From contig NC_135779.1 in the NCBI RefSeq assembly GCF_028453695.1, positions 4,216,001 through 4,280,000 of the forward strand: a stretch of 64,000 nucleotides of DNA, given 5' to 3'. The position numbers and the translations under genes are program-made. This document shows positions 12,327-25,313 of the stretch, one piece after another (positions within the stretch are counted from its first letter, which is position 1; every line of letters starts with the position of its first letter). The notes beneath the pieces are model-generated. The model did no database searches. It was given only the letters and a program-made list of their open reading frames with translations, and had not been told where the DNA came from. The DNA is from Augochlora pura (taxonomy: Eukaryota; Arthropoda; Insecta; Hymenoptera; Halictidae).

Positions 12327-13127
12327 CTGCAACAGAATAAAAGAACGATCGATCACACGTCGGTGCCACCGCATTGCGGGAATAATGATGTCAATCGGAC
12401 GAGCCGACGCGACGACGGTAAAAACCGCGCGCCGGAATTCGATTATCGTTACGACACCAACACGCCCGGCGTTTTTCGACGGTTTCCTGAATTACGTTCG
12501 TCCAATTACATCACCGGCTCTCCGACGCCGGTCTCGCTCGAGCGGATGCCCTTCGCGAGGAGAGCAAACAGACGCCACGATCCGCTCCGGCACGGTGTAA
12601 TAAGATTTTTGGAATCGGTCGTGCGCGACCGCCGTGCCGCGCCGCTCCAGATTACACTCGGATTATCTCGCAGAATACGCTGTCTTCCTTGCGGCGAACC
12701 AATGAAAAATCCGCCGACCTGGCGCGGCCGTAAGAAACCGACTGGTTCTTGCCCGGTGAAACAGGGGAACACACCTGGGGCACCTGTTCGGCGTCCCGGC
12801 AGCACGCCGCCACTTCCGACCCCCTCACGAACCAGCCCGAACCTAACTGTATCGGTTTACCATAGCCCAGGCCCTGTAGGGCCCAATTTCCTGGTTTGGT
12901 TAGCCGGTGTTTTGAAATTCAAGAAGCTGCGCGGACGATGTTGCACAACGAGTCGCGGAATGTGAACGGGGAAGTGTGAACTGGACACTGCAGATTCCGT
13001 TTCTTTCGTTTTCGATTCGTCGACATTCGACACCGTCGACAATGTCGAGTAGAAATTTTCCTTTCCCGCGACACATCTAAATAGGCTGCACCAGAATTAT
13101 GAGAAAATAGTTCGCTGATTTCCGTAT

Positions 13128-13230
13128 GAATAGGGATCTAGTAGAGTGCCTATTTTATGCTCCGGTTGTTGCTTCAACCCTCCAATGATGGATATGTTTT
13201 ACGGTCCGTGACTAGATCCATTCAGACATC
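13128..13230 (+). ncRNA. candidate hairpin with miR-279-like 3' arm
   Basis: The 3' arm at 13209-13230 starts TGACTAGATCCA, identical over 12 nt to the 5' end of insect miR-279 and with the family seed GACUAGA. The 5' arm GGATCTAGT (13134-13142) pairs perfectly with ACTAGATCC, and GAAT (13128-13131) pairs with ATTC after a 2-nt bulge. The loop of about 66 nt holds a small GGTTG/CAACC stem. The loop is long and the stem short for a pre-miRNA, and the 3' half of the arm differs from known members, so this may be chance. Confidence 0.2.
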
Positions 13231-13883
13231 CACTTATTAGACTCCGTATAAAATATGTAATAACATTAATCAGCCGTCAATGTAGAAATTATAATGGTGG
13301 AACGAAATAGATCATAAAGAATTAAGGCTCGAACGTATTTGTTTCTTTTACAACTGTAAGTAGCCATTTTCATTCATGTATAAACGCGTCTACGACTATA
13401 GTATTGACTGACTCGTAGTCCAAAGATCACTAGAACGTTTGGTCATTCGACGAGAGAGAACCCTACGGTGAGAGAGTTTATACAAAAGTTTGCTTGCCCA
13501 AAGGAAGTGCATAGATGAAAGAAACTTCGAGTAGAGGAGGGCAGTGACGCAAAAGAGGTTACAAAACTATGAATTGGCTATTTGTAGAAAGGATACACAT
13601 CCTTTCGAGATATGTCCTGGAACGTGACCAGTCCGCGCGAGCTCTCCGGGCCCCCTCCAAGATTTCTCGGCGCGCCGGAAGCACGATTTTCAAGGGTCAC
13701 CGGTGCACGCGATTCGCGGAAGCCGCGTTTTACGTGCGGCGCAACTTATGGCGAACGGTCGAACGGACGCATGCTACGCAACCGGAGGAACTGGCACGTC
13801 GCACAATAAGTTAGAGCTCGGCGATCAACCGCGCCGCGAAACGTTAACGACTCTGCACAGCTAGCATGGGTAAGAAGATTCGT

Positions 13884-13916
13884 CAAGAAGAAGAAGAAGA
13901 AGACGAAGAAGAAGCA
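13884..13916. repeat. (AAG)n microsatellite
   Basis: An imperfect AAG run with one GAC interruption, at the start of a purine-rich stretch that continues to about 14140. It creates a long charged open frame on the plus strand that I do not accept as a gene. Confidence 0.85.
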
Positions 13917-16300
13917 GAATCGAGCAACCGCGACCGAGAACTCCGGAGAGCGAGGGAAGAGCTCGCGATGGAACGCCGAAAGGAAAAAAGAGAAGAACAA
14001 TTAACAGAACGATCGAGAGGAACGCAGAAAGTCAGGAAAAACGAGGAGAAAGGAAGGAGAGAGACGGGACGAGAGCCAGACGGAGGGAAAGGTGGAAGAT
14101 CGCGGAGGAAAATGTTGAAGAGGGAAAGGAACTGCTGGCGCAACAGGACAAGAACGAAACGCCAGGTGGAACATACGGAGAGGTTTTCGAACGATTCAGC
14201 CTTGATCTTGATAGAGATTTATTGCCAATGTTCTGAACAGTCTTCGATATCGAAGATATTGAAAATGAGAGCCGGTGATGTGGAAAAAGTTGTGGATTTC
14301 GCTTTTCGTTCAAACCATTTACATCAATTTAATACACGTTGCGATGAGCGTAGAAGAGCTGGCACGTTCTGCAGTTGCGTTCGCCAACGACGCGAGTTTC
14401 TCCTGCACAGATGTTTCGATTTTTACTTTCAACGAACGAGCTATTGTAACCGCCGGTAGAATCTTCTCTCCGCGACGCCTGCAACAGCGGCGTTACCATT
14501 TCGCGTTTGCATAATTTTTGGCTCTCTGGGGAAACTGATGTCGGAATAGAAGCCGAAGATGATCGTAAATATGGATAAACCCGTGCAATTTGCAGTCGTG
14601 ACCGCACCAAGTGATCCCGGAGGTGTGGCGAGCCCATGGCTCCATAATAAATTCCTTTCGAGGGGGAATTCTCGACCCGAAGCTGCGTGCTCAGCTTGTA
14701 TTTATTCATTTATTTATTTCAATATTTTAACGGGGCGAACCCTTTGTGTTGCAAATTTAGAACAGAAGGAGATGATACTCGAGCAGGCAAGAAATAAAAG
14801 CTGAAATCCACTGCAATAGAGAACAACAGAATTTAGGAATAAATCACTAAAGTTTAAAAGAATACAATTGCTATTAGCACAATTTGATAAAATTTGAAGC
14901 AGATAATGTTCGAGACGGTTTCCGAGAATCTGGATAGTATTGGGGAAAGTTTTGGTCGAAGAGAGGCGCGCCGGTTTTATTGAAACGAATGGATGAAATT
15001 ATTTAACATATCGTCGGTACTGCCTCGAGTGATACTGGAGGCGCGTTGAGCCCGTCACTAACGAGCGCAAGGCCCGAAGAGCGAGAAAGAGGGACGGGAA
15101 GGAGAAGGACGGAGGACGCGGAGGAACGTAATAAAGGAGGGCGTGCGAGTGCGATGCACCTGTGGCCCTCCTGCCCCTCCGCAACAGCTTGAGCCGGCCG
15201 CCAGTGCCTTCTTGTACCCTTAACTCGTCGACAAGTACCAGCTAGACAGCTGGCTATCCGGCTAGACCAGTCCTCGCCCTCGCGAGCCGGATTTTCGTCA
15301 CGGAAATTGGCCACCCTAACTGTCCCGCCGGCGAATTTCAGATGCATCGATATACCGAACCGCCGCCGTTTCCGCAATTTCATGCGAACCACGCTCGCGG
15401 AAACGCTCGGCGGCGGACGACGTTGTCGTAATAACGTCGCACCGTGAATTTTGAACGAGCCCGGGCTCGAATTCCATCTACTAGACTCGTGCTAGTCGCC
15501 GCCAACGATTTCTACGGTCTACTTTTTCGGAAACTTTTCACGCGTATGCCCGAAAAATGTTAGGGTATGATAGTAAAACATTACGACATTAATCTAGCGT
15601 TGAGACGGACCTTAACATATTCAACAGATTTTAAATTGTTACGTAATCTAATACTGATTAATTCTGAATAAGGATCACTCGATTCATCATCAATTTCTGA
15701 ATATCGTAACACAATATTTCAGGACTGTAAAATCATTTTTCTCGAATACAGAATTAATCCATCCATTTTTTTTTTTGTGTGCTGTTTCGACAGAAGACAT
15801 AATACCAACGTAATCTATTCAACATTAAGAGAACCCTTCTTAAACTTTCAGTCTTCTTTGTCGCATAAGAGCGTGCATTGTTCAAGGAATCATACAAAAG
15901 ATTGTACAAGGTAATTTAGAGAAGGTTTACATCGTGGAACAATTCAGTCCCCGCATTGTCGACGATTTTCTCGAGAAAAATTATATCATTTAGGCTTGCC
16001 ACGCGAGAATGCGCCTTACAAGTTCGCCTCGAACGAGAGATACGCAAGTATTCGTTCGAGAAGGAGCGAGATGCCTGCGTAAAATTGAAATCGCATCGTT
16101 CCGCGACATTTCACGCGCGCCGATCCGCGAGAATCCTCGTCGCCTGGGAATCATCAGCTCTATATGGTCTCAGAGATCCGAGTCGTTGGAACTGCTACAA
16201 GTGACCCCCCGCGCCGCTGGCGACGGCCATTCGACGCATGCGGTCATTTTATGTAAATATCTGCTTGGAATAGCGCTTCGAGGCGCTGCTCGCAACTTTG

Positions 16301-16324
16301 CTGCTGCTGCTGCTGCTGCTGCTC
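16301..16324. repeat. (CTG)8 microsatellite
   Basis: Eight uninterrupted CTG triplets followed by CGGTAAG. No convincing coding frame surrounds it. Confidence 0.9.
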
Positions 16325-18838
16325 GGTAAGGGTATCAACGTTAAATGTGTTACGGTGTCAATGATATCATACGGTAGGCAGACAGAAGGAAACGATGACA
16401 AAACCTATCAATTAGTCGGCGACGCACACACGCTAGGTCGGGCTGACACGCGTGCCTCTACGCGCGTAGTACCCCCCGGTGCCAATAACGCGATACTCCC
16501 ACGCACCGGCGATGTCGCAAAACCGCGAAGAAAGAGACGGCTGATGCAGAATTCGCCGTGCCAATTTTCCATGGCCTACTTCCGATACTCCGAATCACCT
16601 TTACTCCAAATTCTCCCGATCAAGATGACCTCGATACGAGAGACCGATTTTTAAATAGTCGGCTGATTTATGCACGCGCCATTTCACCTGGATCGGACCA
16701 GTTCACCCTACGCGAAAATATTTTAACTACAAGATTTAGCAGCGTAAAAATGATTTTAAAGTTCGGTACGGCAAATTTATGATAAATTCATGGAATTATT
16801 CATGAGTTCAGTCGGTCTTTCCACATTATTTTTACGCATAAGCGTACAACGTCTTCTGCTGCACGTTGCAGCCACGATTATCCTGCATTCATTCATCAAT
16901 CTACAACAGCATGATCTTCAAACGACCTTGGACAATTATTCTAAAGTTAATCATTCAATTTTCTTAATTTCATTTTACTCTTCAAAGATTTTTCAAGGCA
17001 TAGTGTATCTTGCTTTGAATTAGGTCACAGGCTTCAAAAACATTTCTCACAGTGTCGCAGCCGGATGCTGCAATTAGATGACTAATTTCGTGTCGAACAT
17101 TTGCAATAAAACACAAATTGCAAATCGAATTTACGGGTAACATTTCCGGCTACAGCAAACGACAATTCCTTGTCAGAATTGTTATCGCTAAATTGTTTGC
17201 TCAATTAGTTGGTCCAAGGACCAGCGAAGGACCCCGATCGGTACAGATCGGAATCCTTCGTTCGTCCCGGTTTCCCTCCATATTTATCCAGCAACAATCG
17301 AATCACTCGCGATTTCGACACCGGTCGAACGTGTAGATATTTGCCGATGACTTAACCGGTCCGCTTTAATTATCGCGACGTCCACACGCGTAGCTCTATC
17401 AAGGATAACGATCCTGCGGCAGGGTCGAGCACAAGCGTCCCTAGTTCCCGGGATTTCTTTTCTATCTGGTCGCCCACGGCCGTTTCAGTTTATGGAAGCT
17501 TGCGCCGTGAAAGTGCCTAGATGCGACGAGGTACATCTCGCCGCGGTATCCTGCTGTCCTCTTCGCGTACCTTTTCCGTTCCCGTCCACCCACGCGTCCC
17601 GATTCGTGTCGAAATTAGGGGCCGCGCGTGCCGGCTCGAAATATTCCCGGCACCCCGAAACGACTACTCGTGACTAATTAAGGTACTCGTGGATCGTTCG
17701 CCTCGTTTCATAATGCTCGAACACACTTAACGCGACGAATTAATGCTGTCGTGGGCGGCCTCGGGCGGATCTTTGTCCGCTTTACGGCTGTGCTTCGACG
17801 AGGAATTCGTCGGCGACCGATTTTCTTTTTTTTCGTAGAGAACGCGAGTTCAAGCGATTAGAGGGTGGGAAGATACTGTTAGCCGTTTAATGAGAGACGT
17901 CAAGCTTGAAACGGAGCCTTAATTATTACGTTAGTCTGCTTTTCGCCGGCGAAACACCGCCGCGGGACGCGGTGGTGCACGCACACCTGTGCACTACCAT
18001 ATGAATATTTATTAATCGGTGTGCCATTTAACGGTAAAACATCGGAGCTTTCTCTCTTCCGAACGTTCGTCTGTATCAGCAAAAACGAGCACGGTTGATC
18101 AGCGAAAGAGAAAATGCAGTTATTCCGTGTCACCGTCTAAGTGCTGAAGAAGTTGCGCGTATAATATTATCGGGTAAACGAGATTCCCTGCGGCCAACGT
18201 TAATCTTGAATTACGAGCGTGGGGAATCTATTTACCATCTCGAAACGCTAAATTTATTACTTAAGAGCGTGAACGAAAATTTTACGCGCGTCTCTATGCA
18301 AATTGCAGATTCGATGTGACCACGGTAAAAGACGCGGTCCGTTCCTACCATTCCTCGTTAATTTAACTGGAAAACACGAGTGATCGAGCGCTGATTTACA
18401 AAGTATCTAATACGAATTTCTGCAAATGGTTTCCTTATAATTCACAGTTCCCAGTATGTCAGCTCGTAAAAGCTCGAGACCTTTTTTTAAACACCGTGCT
18501 ACAACAGAGTGATAAAATGGATCTTCGCCGCCGGATGATGATAATTGTGTTCAAGCGTAATCATAGGCCAGAGGAGCAACGACCGCTGCTAATAAAATAA
18601 TGAAAGGAAAAATAAAATGCGCCGTGCCATTCCGAGAGATTTGACACGATCAAGGCAGTGGTTCATGTAATTTGCGGCGTTTCCACAACGAATTAACGAA
18701 TTACATTCTAAAATGAAAACATCCTAAGCCTTGCCCCTAATGATTGATCGCATCCCGACATTAAGGCCACGTTCTGATTACTCGCGAGTTTTAATTGGAT
18801 CACCGGTTATTAAAACGTCGTTAAACGTGTGATCCCTT

Positions 18839-18872
18839 ATGGAGGTGATAGAGGAAACACGTACACCTCCAT
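18839..18872. other. perfect 9-bp inverted repeat (hairpin)
   Basis: ATGGAGGTG at 18839-18847 is the reverse complement of CACCTCCAT at 18864-18872, with a 16-nt loop. Stable if transcribed; no known RNA family recognised. Confidence 0.6.
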
Positions 18873-19515
18873 GATAATCTATAATCAGCGTATTTTAATC
18901 ATTTACATGAAAAAATATTCATTCACGCGGGCGTGAGATATAGTACAGATTCGTGACTTCTTTTTGGGTTATTGTTCGACGGAATGCTCAATGAAACACA
19001 GTCCTGAAAACTCCACGTTTTTTTAGATGACAAGGATTAATATCAGCAACGATCACTAGATTACGTCGAGATGATTCTTCATCGATCGTTGGTCGACGGA
19101 GATGCTTTTTGAGGAAACTGTTCAGAAAGTTTTTCCTCTAGGTACACCGTTCGAGACGTTCTTTTGAAGTAATCGCAACCGAGAGAGGAAGTCCGTTAAG
19201 ATGCAGTTTCCCGCGACCGCTTCAGATACTCGCGGATCTCGCGGCAAAATCCGCAGTTTAATAATCGAACAGGATAGTTCTTGCCGGATAGTTGTTGCGG
19301 GATCTCGAAGCAGGTGGCTGTTGACCCTCTTCGAGTTTTTTCTGCATATTGATCAGATAGCCGGTTGAAAGAAGAAGGAAGTTGGGATGCTCGTGCGAAC
19401 CGTGTTGGTCTCGCCTCGCGGTTTGCAGCATGTTAGAAAATTCCTATTCTAAGCACGATCCGGCGCGGCGTCCGTCGTGCTCGCCTGTGGCAACATCCGG
19501 CATGAATCAACAAAG

Positions 19516-19523
19516 TATAAAAG
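19516..19523 (+). promoter_or_regulatory. TATA-like element, plus strand
   Basis: TATAAAAG followed by GC-rich CCAGAGCGAGCGAGCG fits a TATA box with a GAGCGAGC-type downstream region. No gene is seen directly downstream on the plus strand, so this could drive a noncoding RNA or be fortuitous. Confidence 0.25.
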
Positions 19524-21873
19524 CCAGAGCGAGCGAGCGATTCGGGCCTAAAACTTACGCCCACCACCGGCTAACGAGAGAGCGGCGAGCGCGAGGCGAG
19601 ACAGAATTATTTCGTTGCAAAGTGAAAGTCCTTCGGGTTTGCTGTAGTACAAACGAAACTGGCGTAACGCGTGGGTCTCTCATCGCCCCTGCTCGACCAT
19701 CGAATCCATTCCGGCTTAATTTTTCTTTTTCCGTTCCTCTTGACGCCCGTGTCTCGTCTTATCATCTCCCATCCTCGCGTCCGTTGCATCATGTCGGCGC
19801 CAAAGGCTCCGGTGCCACGGGACCACTTTCTTCTTTTCGATTTCGGTCGGCTGCACGGAGCGCGAGTGGTGGACATTGCTTCGATGGCTACACGCACGGC
19901 GGGGAGTCTTACAAGCATAACTCAACCCCAATATTCTTTTCGCTATGTTCCCCGCCTGAAAATATTTTAAACGTTATTTTATTGGGTTATTCGGAGAGCT
20001 TTTTGACAATAAGCTCAACTTATGATTGATGTATCGAAGTAATTTTAATCTTCAAAACACTTATTTGAGACTGTTGGAAGTATATTTTGTAACTCGGACT
20101 TCTTAGTGCTTCTTTGTGCGGTTAGTTAGGTTTATATAGCAGGACATCGATTCCCACCGTTCGAAACGGAAAATGGTAACAACAAAGACCGCCAGTTCCA
20201 TGGAAAGCGGCCGCGAACCGAAACTCTCGCGGCTATTGTTTAACGAGGTTTGCGTCACCGACGAATGCTAATGAAACGTTTATCTCTTCGTTGTTTCAGG
20301 TGAATTAATACTGTGGTCAGCCTTGGACACAGGACAATGATCACCCTCTCTCGGTTTCTTATCGAAGCGTCGTTATTTTATTTTATTATGCATAGCTCGT
20401 TATTCATATCCACCCACAAGAATGCAGTTTCGCTGAAGCCTAAAAAGTGGAACCATGCGAATATGTTTACGCCGTCAATAATTGCTACCTTCGGTTTTCC
20501 ATATTTTAATACCTGAACAGAAACGCGAAGAGAAGCAGTGACACCGCTTTTTGCCAACTCCGTACATTCATTATTCATCTGGATTTTCTGTGTCGTCACT
20601 GTCTGTGTTTGCAAACCCGTTTCAACGAAGCCTTCTGTTTCAGATATTTACTACCGTCTTCGTACGTGTTACTGCATATTTTTCCTAAAAGATTTCATTT
20701 GCATGCTAGCTATTACAAAAACGATATCCGTTATACAGTTCTTCTCTCATCTCGGTTATACAGTTTCCTTTCGTTTAACGCAGTCATCGACAACAAAAAC
20801 GTGGCTCGGTCTAAAAATGAAACAGAACGGTACACATGTGGAGCGTGTTAATTACCGTCCGCTGATTGTAGTGCTCTGGTCGGGCATTATCGCGAAGATT
20901 GGGGCCTGCATCCGATAATTTTCGCACCGATAATTGCCATGCGCGGAAAGCTGTTTGTTCATCGGATCAATATAATCGTTACGATTCTCAGAGTGCGTGA
21001 AAAAAATCATTCGAGCCGGTCTACGCCCATCGATTACCATTCCAGCGGAACGAAATCTTCTAGGCCCGCGAATCCTCGGGCAACAGTTCCGCGAAGTCGT
21101 AGCTCGCAGCAGGAACAATTCGCGCAACAGCCTTGCGAATCGCGCGGTGCAGAAATCCGAGCGGGAGATCGCGCGGATCGGCAGCCCGCGCGCACCGATC
21201 CCGTTACGTTTTCCGCAGATTTCGCGGCGCTGGCCCGCGTTACGATCCACTGTAAGAGACGCTCGGCGTCGTAAAATGGCAGCCGGCTGGCAACGTCTAA
21301 CAGTAAAAGGTCCCCTCGTAACGCGAGCATCCTCCGGATCGGCCGAACGGTCTCGCGCGATCGTCCGAAAGCGATCGAAATTCCCCGCGGTGCGTTCAAC
21401 CCAGCTCGGGTTGAACAATTACGTCGGTCACACGGTCCTCCGAAGGTCTCCCTTTCATTTGGTCCATCGATCGGTCCGGCGGATCGATACGTGGCCGACG
21501 GATTGCGTCACCGGTCCGCGAAATGCCCGCCGATGAACCATCGATCACCGGCCTCGATCGACGCCGCCGAGTGCCATCTTTAGATCGAGGGACGATGACG
21601 CGTAGATCGGTGCGTGGGTAGTCGGCAGAATCCTGGATGCACGCGTGGGAGAACCCAGGGAAATCCGAATGGTATGCCAGAGTTCCGAGGAAAACCGCAA
21701 CCGTGCGAACGGGAGGCAAGGTTCGCGCGTCTTTGGCCTCGATTGGACGCGGCTACCTTTGATTCGATCCAACCTGCTAGCGGCTAACATGTCTGGGTTA
21801 GAGCGAGCAACGTCGCCGATCACTGTGAACCTTGACCCCTGCTCTGCCGACTTCTTATGGAATTTAAATACCC

Positions 21874-21880
21874 TTTTATA
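21874..21880 (-). promoter_or_regulatory. TATA-like element, minus strand
   Basis: On the minus strand the sequence reads AATATAAAAGGG, a good TATA box in the orientation of dumpy, about 9.5 kb upstream of its start codon. It is a candidate for the missing dumpy first exon, with no other support. Confidence 0.2.
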
Positions 21881-24800
21881 TTTAGCCACGGCGATCGCCG
21901 GTTTTAACCCTGCGAACTCGGCCCGTGGGATCCTTGAAGAAATTCTACTTTGTTCTCATTTAAGCTCTTGTAATCCTTTGAGCCTCTGCGAAAGAGGATT
22001 CCTTGAGATATTACGAATATATGCCTACCAGAAGTGAATCGTATATTCGTGCCTTATCCCTTTGCGGTCTGAAGTGCTCCACCGTCTCGGAAGTTGCATC
22101 AACGTGTCAATTATTACTGACTTCGGACGTCTGAAAAGTACCATAAATGTGCACGATAAAGAAGTGTCATCGTCCAATGTAAAGTTTTTCATCGAATCGT
22201 AAAAGTCCACCGTTTTAATTAAGTAACCAAATAAAAAGTGCTCCAGTGAATAAATATCATAAATTCTAAAATTGTTTTCAGCAAGATTTTGTAGTTAACG
22301 AAGGCGACCTTAGGGCTCGAGAAACGCCAGCTGTAAGAACTATTCATCGCAGTGTATACTAGTTCAGTGAGAGCAGCAGGATTTGTATGTTTCATCTGCA
22401 ATGGTAATCGCCGTGCGAGAAGAGCTTCACACTCTGATTCCCCCTGGTATAGTGAGATTTGTATCAGGCTTTATAGTAACACCACAGAGCGCGAGCGGCG
22501 ATTTTCCGGCGCACGCTTGGGTCCCTCTACCACCGACTAAAAATCTCGCTGTCACTAACGATAGAGCGCACGGTCTAATAGCGTAGAATACAGTAAGCGG
22601 TTCGATGAAGCATCTCCGACGGCCAGTCGATTCAATTACTCGGTTTACGACAGCTACCGCGCGAGGAAGCGGCCCGTCGACGCGTAATCCTCAAACTTAT
22701 CAGCCATGAAAGTTGTTCGTGGATACACGGGGAACGTTAATTACCGAAGCGGCGTAAAACACCAATTATCACCGGTGGCAAGCAGTTCCGTGGCGGCGCG
22801 ACGAAATTCCTGCGGCGAGTCGCGGTGTCGGATGAAGACGTCACGCGTAATGTCCAATGATGGAATCATGTCATTAACGATCATTTTACCCAGCGAGCGT
22901 CCGTTTACTGCCAGGGTTATCCCGCGGGCACCGACCATCGCTATATTCGAGGCGTGTACGAGTCCTCTCGCGCGAATCCTCGCGCTTTTTTCTTCCCACG
23001 CGCATGCGAGAGAGATCTCGGTAACGGTACGACGTTCCGGTTGTTCGGTCCGTGAGAATTTCCGAGAAAAAAAAACGGAACAGATCGAAAACAGTCGAGG
23101 ATAAAAAGGCGCAAGCTCGCCGGGCAATTAATTTCGCAGCGCGCGTTACGCGACGACGGGAATAGCCAGACGCCACTCTCTCGAGGATTCAACGCCGGGG
23201 GAATGAGACTCGTTCTCGTTCCCTTTTCTCTCTTCATTTTTCCCAGCGCTGTTCGATTACTCGCGCGAGGGGATTTTTCCACGTCTGCATACGCAATCAG
23301 TTAACGGATGCTTTCCCTAAATATGGAAAGACTGGTGACACCGCGAGTAATGGGCCGCCGCGCCGGTCCGCTTCTCTTCGCTCCTCGCCGCTCCGCGCGC
23401 GACATTGCAACGCGAGACGGCTGTTGCAAGCATTGAACTCTCCGGGCCGCTCGCCGGATCCACTTAAGGCACACGCTCCCCGGTAAACGTGTCACCGGTT
23501 ATTCGCGTAACTGCCGAGGTTTTATTACCACATAATGAACTTACGGGTCTTATTGTAACGGCGCGTCACGATAAATATCTGGCGAACGAGATCAGGCCGA
23601 GTCATTCCCGCGGCGGACGATCAAAGCGTTCGTTATCGACGAAGATGCGGGACGATGCTACCGAATCCTGTTATTAACAGCTGCCGGATGTTTGTCTTAA
23701 ATCAAATCATAGACATTCGGAGCGCACGACCGCCTGTTTCAACCCCGGGATCCCCCGCCACTCTGCGCGCTGACTCTTTCTACGGCAAACATGTGTTGCA
23801 AATATTAGCCTTTGCTCGTAGATGATGATGCATTTGCACCGAACATGCTCTTACTCGTACCGAGCGCAACCTCCGTCGCTCCGGGAGCAAAAAGTGCGCG
23901 CATCTCGCTTGGCAGTAATTTGAGCAATATCGTGTATCATGCTATTATTGAAATTGTTCATGAACTATCGTACGCTTTTAAAGACAATCTGCTATTCCTA
24001 ATGGCGCGGTCGCGGACAATGCTTTTAATGAACCGACAGATCATCAAGGGGAATAATATCGTTACCGCGAGAGGCTAATTCAGATGGTCCCGTGCTTTTA
24101 GTGTCCGCAGCGAAACCTATCCGCCGGCATTTATAGTCGTCGTTTGTCATAGCGACCAGCGCCGCGAACGAATCGCGGATTGAAATTGCCTGCGAGCCGC
24201 GACGAGCAACGAAACAAAGTGCTTGGATAATAACTCGCATCGCAGCTCGATGGACCACTTAGGGTACATGGCTAACGCAGAAACGGCGGCGTTATTATCG
24301 GTTTGGCCGGGCCGGCGTACGTACGCCTGGATGACTACTGCAAAACGGTAAATTACAGCAATTTTCCTGATCGCCGTCTAACACGTGTTGCCGATGGTTA
24401 AACGGACAAATTGATCGTTGCGAAAATTCACCGTTCTAACGTTTCTCGCGCCGTTCCCCATTTTTGCCGTCATTGTTAAAAGCGCGCCTCGTACGGAACG
24501 GGAAATGGATTGCCGGATAAACGGGAATTATCCACCAGGCATCACCTCGGTTCTCGATTCACGCGCGGAGAGCTTACGACATTCAATCAAGGCCGAACGA
24601 TGGCCATATTAATTAGATTTAATAAGTTCGATCTCCGGGCAGGTCGTTCCCAGGCGAAGGAAAAGTCGTAAACGCTGAGTAGAATTGAAGTTGCCTACTC
24701 TGACGTCGTCGATTTAGGCGTTCTAGGATATAACTAACCTTGGCTGCCGCCTTTCAGTTCATTTTGCTCGTGTAGTGTTTCGTCATCGCCTAATGGTACC

Positions 24801-25292
24801 ACGTTTATAGCGGAATTGCAGGACGAATGTGCCGCGAACTGGATTCGCCGAGTTTCCAACACGTTCGATGCCCATAAGCGGACTTATTAAATCTGTTTAT
24901 TTTACACCGATAATTTATGTACATGTGCAATACACGAGCCACGCAATTCTCCGTTCAGCAAGTAGAACAGTAGAATACGTACAGTAGAATCATCGACGAT
25001 GATTGAATGATACAAATGTTTCAACATCCAACAGTAACACAGTTGCTCGAAACGAGAACAAGTTTTAAATTCGATCGATCGGAGTAACGATCGATTTCCA
25101 AGACAATATTTCGAGTTTCTCGCGGAAGGATTCGCAGAGGAGATCGCGTTTTATAGAAGCCGGCAGAAAGAATATTACGCGCGGTCATTAATCGAACATC
25201 GGATGCGGGTAAGGTCGCGAGAATAACGAGCATCCTTGGCTCGGCAAGGCCAAAAGAAATCAATAAAGCCGTGCATACGTTCGGCGGTGTTT

Positions 25293-25313
25293 GCGCGCGC
25301 GCGCGCTCGCGCG
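25293..25313. repeat. alternating (GC)n tract
   Basis: A 14-bp pure GC alternation followed by TCGCGCG gives about 21 bp of alternating purine-pyrimidine sequence, the kind that can adopt left-handed Z-DNA. Confidence 0.7.

Noticed and set aside
13866..14459. 197-codon plus-strand frame, very charged (Glu/Arg/Lys)
   Set aside because: Purine-rich low-complexity DNA. The part beyond the repeat has no family resemblance and overlaps open frames on the other strand.
16301..16324. (CTG)8 as a coding poly-Leu, poly-Ala or poly-Gln tract
   Set aside because: Flanking frames are short and no splice-supported exon surrounds it.
19382..20029. 215-codon plus-strand frame downstream of a TATA-like site region
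   Set aside because: Amino acid content is random-like, overlapping frames are equally open on both strands, and the frame starts before the TATA-like site.
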